From contig CALFMN010000154.1 in assembly GCA_937879875.1 (NCBI GenBank), positions 5,435-69,434 of the forward strand: 64,000 nucleotides of DNA. The letters are read 5' to 3'. The notes below the pieces were generated by a model. It was given only the letters and a program-made list of their open reading frames with translations, searched no databases and was not told the origin of the DNA. The translations under genes and the position numbers were made by a program. Origin of the DNA: an uncultured Chloroflexota bacterium. Lineage in GTDB: Bacteria > Chloroflexota > Dehalococcoidia > CAUJGQ01. How positions within the stretch are numbered: the stretch's first letter is position 1; every line of letters starts with the position of its first letter. This document shows, one piece after another, positions 59,093-64,000 of this stretch.

Positions 59093-60091
59093 TTAGTCTT
59101 CGCCGGGCGCAAGCACGCGGCCGCTGGGCATATGGATGCGCACCGGCTCCAAATAGACGGGAGCTACGGTCGTCGTCTCTGGCAGCAGGTGCGAAACCGC
59201 CATTTTCAGCGGTTCGGTCGCCATATCCAGCCACATCGGGTACAGGTCGTCGTGGTGCGCGGCGAGCAGCACTTTTGGCCGGTACAGCTCGACCAGCGGC
59301 AGGGTGCGCTCGTCGAGCTGGCGGCGCACCAGCGGCCGGCCGATGAAGCCGACGATCGCCGCGTCGACGCCGCCGATCTTGTCGAAGCAGGCTCGCTCCT
59401 CGGCGCTGATCGGGCCAGCGCTGTCACGGTAGACCAAACGGAAGTCACCGAACTCGAAGATCATGCACATGGTCGCTTCTTCGAGCACGGCCTTATCCAT
59501 GCTGCCGCGCGAGCGCACCGCGTCGTAGTGCGCCTGCTCGTCCGGGGTCAGCGGACCCAGGTCGTCCTCCCACTGCTCGCGCACCTTGAGCAGCGCCTGT
59601 ACGTTCGGCCGCGGATCGGGCAGGTCTTCGTCGGCCATCAGGTGGAAGCCATGCAGAATGCGCACGCGGTATTCGCCGAACTCGATCACGTCACCGTCGC
59701 CGAGGCCGCGATAGCCCTGCGTCTGCTTCGGGTTCAACCCCTCGCGCACGACGACCTCAGAGGCGATCGGGTGGCCGAACACGGTCGCGCCGGTGCGCTG
59801 CGCCACGGCGGCGGCATCGGAGATGTGATCGTAGTGCGGATGGCCGATGAAGATCTCGCTGGCGCGCTGCACGTCTTGCGGGCCGAAGCCGATCGGCCGC
59901 ATGCGCGGACCGCGATCGTAGTGGCAGTCGAGCAGGAAGACGCGGCCGCCGGCGTTGACCTCGAAGTTGGCGGTGCCGAGCCAGCGCAGCGTGAGCAGGT
60001 CCGGCCGCGCTTCGATGGTGCCGCCGAGCATGGCGGGCAGGCTGAAGGCGTCGCGGTTGCCGCCGAGGTCGCCGCGTGAATGGTGCGTCAT
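59093..60091 (-). CDS. metallo-beta-lactamase fold hydrolase
   Basis: 332 aa from the ATG at 60091. 'RWLGTANFEVNAGGRVFLLD', 'FIGHPHYDHISDAAAVAQRT' (HxHxDH-like, here HPHYDH), 'GFHLMADEDLPDPRP' and 'VLLAAHHDDLYPMW'. Resembles UlaG/RomA-like lactonase or phosphodiesterase-type enzymes. The upstream frame extension to 60145 is repeat-derived and unlikely to be translated. Substrate unknown. Confidence 0.85.
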   Translation of the reverse strand: MTHHSRGDLGGNRDAFSLPAMLGGTIEARPDLLTLRWLGTANFEVNAGGRVFLLDCHYDRGPRMRPIGFGPQDVQRASEIFIGHPHYDHISDAAAVAQRTGATVFGHPIASEVVVREGLNPKQTQGYRGLGDGDVIEFGEYRVRILHGFHLMADEDLPDPRPNVQALLKVREQWEDDLGPLTPDEQAHYDAVRSRGSMDKAVLEEATMCMIFEFGDFRLVYRDSAGPISAEERACFDKIGGVDAAIVGFIGRPLVRRQLDERTLPLVELYRPKVLLAAHHDDLYPMWLDMATEPLKMAVSHLLPETTTVAPVYLEPVRIHMPSGRVLAPGED

Positions 60092-60108
60092 GCCGGTCTC
60101 CTCTAACT

Positions 60109-60398
60109 GGCCCTCATAACCCCCTTCCCCTTCTCTCCCATACACAAGGGAGGGGAGATCCGCTGCGTTCTACGAGCGTATGGGAGAGAAGGGGCGATCC
60201 TGTTTGTAGCGCGCCGATCGGCGTCGGGTTACCGGCGACTCCGGGCGCGTGCCACGCGCCCAATGGGGCGTTGCTGACATGCCATCGCCCCGCGATTCCT
60301 CCCAGCGATCGCCCCTTCTCTCCCATACAGGCCGCAATCGTCCCGTGGTCTCAAAGCCCCTGTGTATGGGAGAGAAGAGGGTCGGGGTTATGAGGGCC
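60109..60398. repeat. family-2 inverted repeat (GGCCCTCATAACCCC...)
   Basis: 290 bp with ends GGCCCTCATAACCCC and GGGGTTATGAGGGCC, exact reverse complements. Inside, two TTCTCTCCCATAC / GTATGGGAGAGAA pairs nest within the ends. The right end contains the TAA stop and the last codons of the neighbouring DUF6295 gene. No open frame. Confidence 0.85.
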
Positions 60399-60663
60399 GC
60401 TCCGTCGCGTGCGCCGCCTCCCCGCTGGCCAGCGCCGCCAGGATCGCCTGCACGAGGCCGCGCGCCGACTCGGCGCTCAGCTCCACGGCGACGCGCTCAC
60501 CGGGGGCGCCGGCCGCGGGCACGAAATCGATGTTGAGCGCGTGGTCGAGCTGCGCGTGGTAGGGATGGTCGAAGTACACGTTGGCTTGATCGACGCGCAT
60601 CCAACCGTTCGCACCCTTGGCACTGCCGACGAGCAGCGCCTTCTCGGTGATGTAGGTGCACAT
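60388..60663 (-). CDS. DUF6295-like small protein
   Basis: 91 aa: 'MCTYITEKALLVGSAKGANG', 'VYFDHPYHAQLDHALNIDF' and 'VAVELSAESARGLVQAILAA'. I recognise the DUF6295 pattern (MCTYxTEK...SAKG...VYFDHP), function unknown. Ten bases downstream of the dienelactone hydrolase start region in the same operon. Its last residues RPS and stop come from the family-2 repeat end. Confidence 0.8.
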   Translation of the reverse strand: MCTYITEKALLVGSAKGANGWMRVDQANVYFDHPYHAQLDHALNIDFVPAAGAPGERVAVELSAESARGLVQAILAALASGEAAHATERPS

Positions 60664-60672
60664 CGCGCCCTC

Positions 60673-61449
60673 CTAGCGCGCCGCCGCGGCGACCGGCGCC
60701 GGCGCACCGAGATAGCGCTCGTAGAAGGCGAAGACCTTGCGCCAGGCGTCCGTCGCCTGCTCCGAGCGGTAGCCCGCCCGGTCGACGGCGAAGAAGCCGT
60801 GGCCGGCGCCGTCGTAGCGATGGAACTCGTAGTTCTTGCCGAGGCGCTTCAGCACCGCTTCCGTGCGGTTGACCTGATCCGGGTTCGGATTGGCGTCGTC
60901 GTTGCCGAAGATGCCCAGCAGCGGCGCGGTCATGTTCTCGGTCAGGTCGATCGGCGCGACGGGACGCAGCGCGTTCAGCGCGTTCGGGTCGTCCACCACG
61001 ACGTTGCCGCCCCAGCAATCGACCGCCGCGTCGACGCCGGGCAGCCGGCAGGCGGCGAGATAGGTGTGGCGTCCGCCCGAGCAGAAGCCGATCATGCCAA
61101 CCTTGCCGTTGGCGTACGGCTGGGCGCGCAGAAACGCCATCGCGCCGGCGACGTCGCCCATCACCTGGTCGTCGGGCACACCACCGGCGGCGCGGACTTT
61201 CGCGGCCACGTCGTCCGGGCTGCCGGACCCGGCGCGATGGTAGAGGTTCGGATCGATCGCCGCGTAACCGTGGTAGGCGAGCTTACGCGTGGCCTCTTTG
61301 CACCACTCGTCCCAGCCGGGCGCGTGATGAATCAGCACCACGCTGGGAAACGGCCCGGCGCCGAGCGGCCGGGCGTAGTAGGCGTCGATGGTCTCGCCGT
61401 TGTGTCCCTGGATCGTCACGGTTTCGGCGATCATGCCCTCGTACGACAT
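60673..61449 (-). CDS. dienelactone hydrolase family protein
   Basis: 258 aa alpha/beta hydrolase. Nucleophile Cys in 'GMIGFCSGGRHTYLAACRLP' (GxCxGG), 'PLLGIFGNDDANPNPDQ' carrying the Asp, and His in 'YDGAGHGFFAVDR'. The N-terminal 'GETIDAYYARPLGAGPFPSV' is typical. It cleaves dienelactones or related esters, often in aromatic degradation. Operon with the DUF6295 gene. Confidence 0.9.
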   Translation of the reverse strand: MSYEGMIAETVTIQGHNGETIDAYYARPLGAGPFPSVVLIHHAPGWDEWCKEATRKLAYHGYAAIDPNLYHRAGSGSPDDVAAKVRAAGGVPDDQVMGDVAGAMAFLRAQPYANGKVGMIGFCSGGRHTYLAACRLPGVDAAVDCWGGNVVVDDPNALNALRPVAPIDLTENMTAPLLGIFGNDDANPNPDQVNRTEAVLKRLGKNYEFHRYDGAGHGFFAVDRAGYRSEQATDAWRKVFAFYERYLGAPAPVAAAAR

Positions 61450-61514
61450 TGCCTTCTCTCCAGTTCTTCATTCTGAGATGCTCGCCGGCGGCCGGCACTC
61501 TGCGACCGCCCGGC

Positions 61515-62048
61515 TCACCAGCGCCCCTCGTGTACATACTCTCCCAGCGGCAGCTTTTGCCGGTGCTCGCGCGGGGGCGCGTCGTCGGCCGGATAGCCAA
61601 AGGCCAGCACCCAGGTGCAGCGATAGCCTTCCGGCAGACCGAGCACGCGGGCCGCGTCCTCGTGCCGGTGCATCGTCACCGGGCAGGAGCCTACCCCTTC
61701 CGCCCAGGCGGCGAGCATCATGTTCTGCGCCGCGCGGCCCCCATCAAACGACATCGCACGGTCGGGATCCCATTGCCCGCTCGGCGGCACCGTCACGATC
61801 GCGATGGCGACGGCCGCGCTCGGCAGTTGCGCGGTGTAGTTGCCGCAGGCAGCGACCGCTTCGCGTCGGTCGCGGTCGCGCAGCACGATGAAGCGGCACG
61901 GCTCCGCGTGCTTGGCGCTGCCGGCCATGCGCCCGGCCTGCAGGATGCGATGCAACGTGTCCTCAGGAAGCGCCCGTCCCGCGTAGGCGCGCGTGTCGCG
62001 CTTGCTGCGGATCGTGTCAAAGACGGCGGTTCGCTCGCCTGTCGCCAT
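61515..62048 (-). CDS. nitroreductase family protein
   Basis: 177 aa. 'FDTIRSKRDTRAYAGRALPE' (FMN phosphate contacts), 'GRMAGSAKHAEPCRFIVLRD', 'QNMMLAAWAEGVGSCPVTMH' and 'LGLPEGYRCTWVLAFGYP' are the nitro_FMN_reductase pattern. FMN-dependent NAD(P)H oxidoreductase; 'RTxRxY' variant present as KRDTRAY. Could be an F420 gamma-ligase-like or deazaflavin-type member; not decidable. Confidence 0.88.
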   Translation of the reverse strand: MATGERTAVFDTIRSKRDTRAYAGRALPEDTLHRILQAGRMAGSAKHAEPCRFIVLRDRDRREAVAACGNYTAQLPSAAVAIAIVTVPPSGQWDPDRAMSFDGGRAAQNMMLAAWAEGVGSCPVTMHRHEDAARVLGLPEGYRCTWVLAFGYPADDAPPREHRQKLPLGEYVHEGRW

Positions 62049-62091
62049 TAAGCACCTCCTGTTTCGACTCGTGTCTGCGCCCGTGGCCGGC

Positions 62092-62487
62092 TCAGCGCTG
62101 CACGAGCTGGGTGAGCACGCCGTTTGCCGAACCGGGGTGCATGAACACCTGGCCGCTCACCGGCTTGTCCGGACCCGGATCGCCGAGCAGGCGCACGCCT
62201 TTGGCACGGAGGTCGCTCAGCGTCGCCGGCAGATCGTCCACGGCCAGCGCCAGCAGGTAGACGCCGTCGCCGCTCGCCGCCACGCGCCGGCCGACGGGGC
62301 CTTGCTCGTTGGTGGGTGAGACCAGCTCGACATAAGACGGACCGAAGCGGAAGTAGGCGTTTTTGAAGCCGGCGCCGGGCGGCTCACCCCGGTCCGTGGC
62401 CGCGATGCCGAAGACCGTCTCATACTGCTTGATCGCGGCCTCAAGGTCTTTCACCGCGATCACCACATGATCTACGCCCTTGAACAT
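62092..62487 (-). CDS. VOC-family protein (methylmalonyl-CoA epimerase-like)
   Basis: 131 aa. Starts 'MFKGVDHVVIAVKDLEAAIK' with the first metal His, continues 'NAYFRFGPSYVELVSPTNEQ' (Glu ligand) and 'GVYLLALAVDDLPATLSDLR', and ends 'VFMHPGSANGVLTQLVQ' (His and family tail). Closest to methylmalonyl-CoA epimerases/glyoxalase-like isomerases. Same strand as the acyl-CoA dehydrogenase, consistent with acyl-CoA metabolism. Confidence 0.88.
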   Translation of the reverse strand: MFKGVDHVVIAVKDLEAAIKQYETVFGIAATDRGEPPGAGFKNAYFRFGPSYVELVSPTNEQGPVGRRVAASGDGVYLLALAVDDLPATLSDLRAKGVRLLGDPGPDKPVSGQVFMHPGSANGVLTQLVQR

Positions 62488-62655
62488 TGGTCTCTCCTTG
62501 CGTCGTGCATTTCGACGACGTTGTGCCCAGCTCTATGCCGCGCGCTTTTGCGGCCGACTGCGGGTCACGGCTGGCGCCGCGAAGGGCGCAGTTGGTTGGA
62601 AATGGCTGCTCCACAGCCATGTGAGTGCGCCCCTGCCGGACCAGGGCGCCGGTTC

Positions 62656-63780
62656 CTACCATTGCAGCGCATCCGCCATCTGGCGTTTGTGCCATTTCGG
62701 GTCGCCGAGAAAGTGGAACAACGTGCGCGACATCTGTGTATGCGCGACGAGGCCGTACTCGCGCGCCGAACCGACACCGGCGTGGACTTCGTGCGCCGCG
62801 TTGCACGCCTCGAAATACGCCTCGCTGGCCACCGCCTTCGCCATGTGCACGTCCGCCGCAGCGGGACGGCCCGTGTCCAGCTTCCAGAGCGCGTGGTAGG
62901 TTGTCCAGCGGGCGGAGTCAAGGTGATTCACAAGGCGGATGATGTGGTCCTGGACGCGCTGGAAGCGGCCAATCGGCACGCCGAACTGGATGCGCGTCTG
63001 ACTGTAGGCCACGGACATGTCGAAAACTGCCTGCGATCCGCCGACCGCATAGGCGCAGAGCACGGGCAGCGCCTTCTCCATCGCCCGTTCCAGCGCCTCC
63101 CAGCCGCCATTCTCTTCGCCTCCGAGCAGCGCCGACGCGGGCACGCGTACGTCGCGGAACGTCACCTCGCACTGCCAGCCGAGAAACCCCGGCAGCACCC
63201 GCGTTGAGACGCCGGCAGCGCTCGCATCCACGAGCAGCAGGCTGATGTTGCGTTCCCCAGAACCGCTGCGCACCACCACGATGATGTGCGTGGCCGCGAC
63301 GGCATCGGCGACGAAGAGCTTGGTCCCGTTCAGCACATAGACGCCATCGCGGTGCTCAGCCACAAGCTGCACCCCGCGCGGACCCCAAGAGCTATTCGGC
63401 TCAGTGATCGCCACGGTCAGCACCTGCCGGCCTTCCGCGACGGCAGGCAGAATCGCCTGCCTCTGCGCCTCGCTGCCGGCTTCGAGAACGGTGAGGGCGC
63501 CGAGCACGGCGGAACTGAAGAACGGACCGGGCAGCGGACCGCGCCCCAGCTCTTCGTAGAGCACGGCCGCGTCGGTGAACGAGCCGCCGGCGCCGCCATA
63601 TTCGGCGGGGATCAGCAAGCCAAGCCAGCCGAGCGCGGCCGCTCGCTCCCAGACATCCGGCCCAAAGCCCGTCTCGGAGCCTTGCAGCATCGTGATGGTG
63701 TCTTTCGGCGCCTCGCGCTCCATGAAGCTGTGCGCGACCTGCTTGAGCATCTGCTGGCTTTCGCTGAGTGAAAGGTCCAT
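62656..63780 (-). CDS. acyl-CoA dehydrogenase family protein
   Basis: 374 aa from the ATG at 63780 (MDLSLSESQQMLKQVAHSFM). 'LGWLGLLIPAEYGGAGGSFT' (N-terminal helical domain), 'LTVAITEPNSSWGPRGVQLV' (FAD/substrate contact), 'VLNGTKLFVADAVAATHIIV', and the C-terminal 'GVGSAREYGLVAHTQMSRTL' region in place of the common 'GGxGYxxE'. The catalytic Glu position cannot be fixed by eye. FAD-dependent desaturation of a CoA ester or a related reaction. Confidence 0.9.
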   Translation of the reverse strand: MDLSLSESQQMLKQVAHSFMEREAPKDTITMLQGSETGFGPDVWERAAALGWLGLLIPAEYGGAGGSFTDAAVLYEELGRGPLPGPFFSSAVLGALTVLEAGSEAQRQAILPAVAEGRQVLTVAITEPNSSWGPRGVQLVAEHRDGVYVLNGTKLFVADAVAATHIIVVVRSGSGERNISLLLVDASAAGVSTRVLPGFLGWQCEVTFRDVRVPASALLGGEENGGWEALERAMEKALPVLCAYAVGGSQAVFDMSVAYSQTRIQFGVPIGRFQRVQDHIIRLVNHLDSARWTTYHALWKLDTGRPAAADVHMAKAVASEAYFEACNAAHEVHAGVGSAREYGLVAHTQMSRTLFHFLGDPKWHKRQMADALQW

Positions 63781-63809
63781 TGCTGGCTCCTGATCTGTTG
63801 CCGGCTGGT

Positions 63810-64000
63810 CGGCCCTCACCCTCCCCCGACCCCTCCCTCTCCCAATCCTGGAGAGAGGGAGGGGGGCTTGGGATCGGACTCGGTGGAGACGGACGCGGAG
63901 TGCGGAGGCCACTCGCGGGCGCACGCCATGCGCCCCTACAGGTCTGCGAGGCGGCCACGCCTTCAGTCTCAATCCTCCGCATAGAGATCTCCCCTTCCCC
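63810..64000. repeat. partial family-3 repeat and palindrome at window end
   Basis: CGGCCCTCACCCTCCCCCGA (63810-63829) and CTCCCTCTCCCAATCCTGGA match the left half of the 39124 element, then end. A diverged GGGCGCA...TGCGCCC palindrome follows at 63917-63935. No gene is supported between 63781 and 64000; the final bases GGAGATCTCCCCTTCCCC may begin another repeat. Confidence 0.6.

Overview
The window is a 64 kb piece of a GC-rich bacterial chromosome with no rRNA, tRNA, CRISPR array or intact prophage. Several things suggest a Chloroflexota relative: three tandem FHA-ABC transporter fusions, F420-type enzymes, long AAA-LuxR regulators, a secreted protein of the 'GWNLLSFG...GYWVY' kind, and many interspersed intergenic repeats. 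This placement is inference; no marker gene is present.

Layout. 1-4.8 kb: a signalling block with a secreted protein, a transmembrane Ser/Thr kinase, an FHA/winged-helix regulator and two divergent microprotein genes with duplicated leaders. 4.9-11.5 kb: catabolic and detoxification genes (diiron-type metallo-beta-lactamase fold protein with divergent TetR, amidohydrolase, fluoroacetate-type dehalogenase, VapBC, acetamidase/formamidase, HAD). 11.6-15.5 kb: a sulfate assimilation operon (yezD, TauE exporter, cysH, cysC, sat, 48-aa microprotein). 15.5-19.9 kb: enoyl-CoA hydratase, F420-type oxidoreductase, DinB, HxlR-SCP2, a membrane protein and a tiny secreted peptide. 20.1-22.9 kb: a probable restriction-modification island (Vsr, C5-cytosine methyltransferase, BsuBI/PstI endonuclease) next to a truncated cyclase gene. 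23-29.5 kb: plant-type ketol-acid reductoisomerase, TetR, SDRs (one broken), NTF2-like proteins. 29.7-44.5 kb: AAA-LuxR regulator, Uma2, small-molecule kinase, FMN protein, cyclase-family hydrolase, a broken DinB gene, FAD oxidase, APC permease and a GAF-PAS-GGDEF-EAL protein. 44.5-53.7 kb: three tandem FHA-ABC transporters. 53.7-64 kb: PPOX protein, AlkA glycosylase, class V aminotransferase, IS1380-like remnant, MarR-MFS pair, and a run of catabolic enzymes ending in an acyl-CoA dehydrogenase.

Two themes tie the window together. The first is phosphothreonine signalling: a membrane Ser/Thr kinase lies in the same window as four FHA proteins (one transcription factor and three transporters), so kinase control of transcription and export is plausible. 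The second is intergenic repeats: a hairpin-rich family of about 140-280 bp (five copies) with conserved inverted ends but copy-specific paired stems, two further inverted-repeat families, and degenerate heptanucleotide arrays that abut stop codons and often supply the last codon or the stop itself.

Several genes are visibly damaged (a cyclase, an SDR, two DinB genes, a transposase). Start sites were moved inward wherever a ribosome binding site supported it. Functions rest on motifs read by eye and on remembered family knowledge; no database search was possible.
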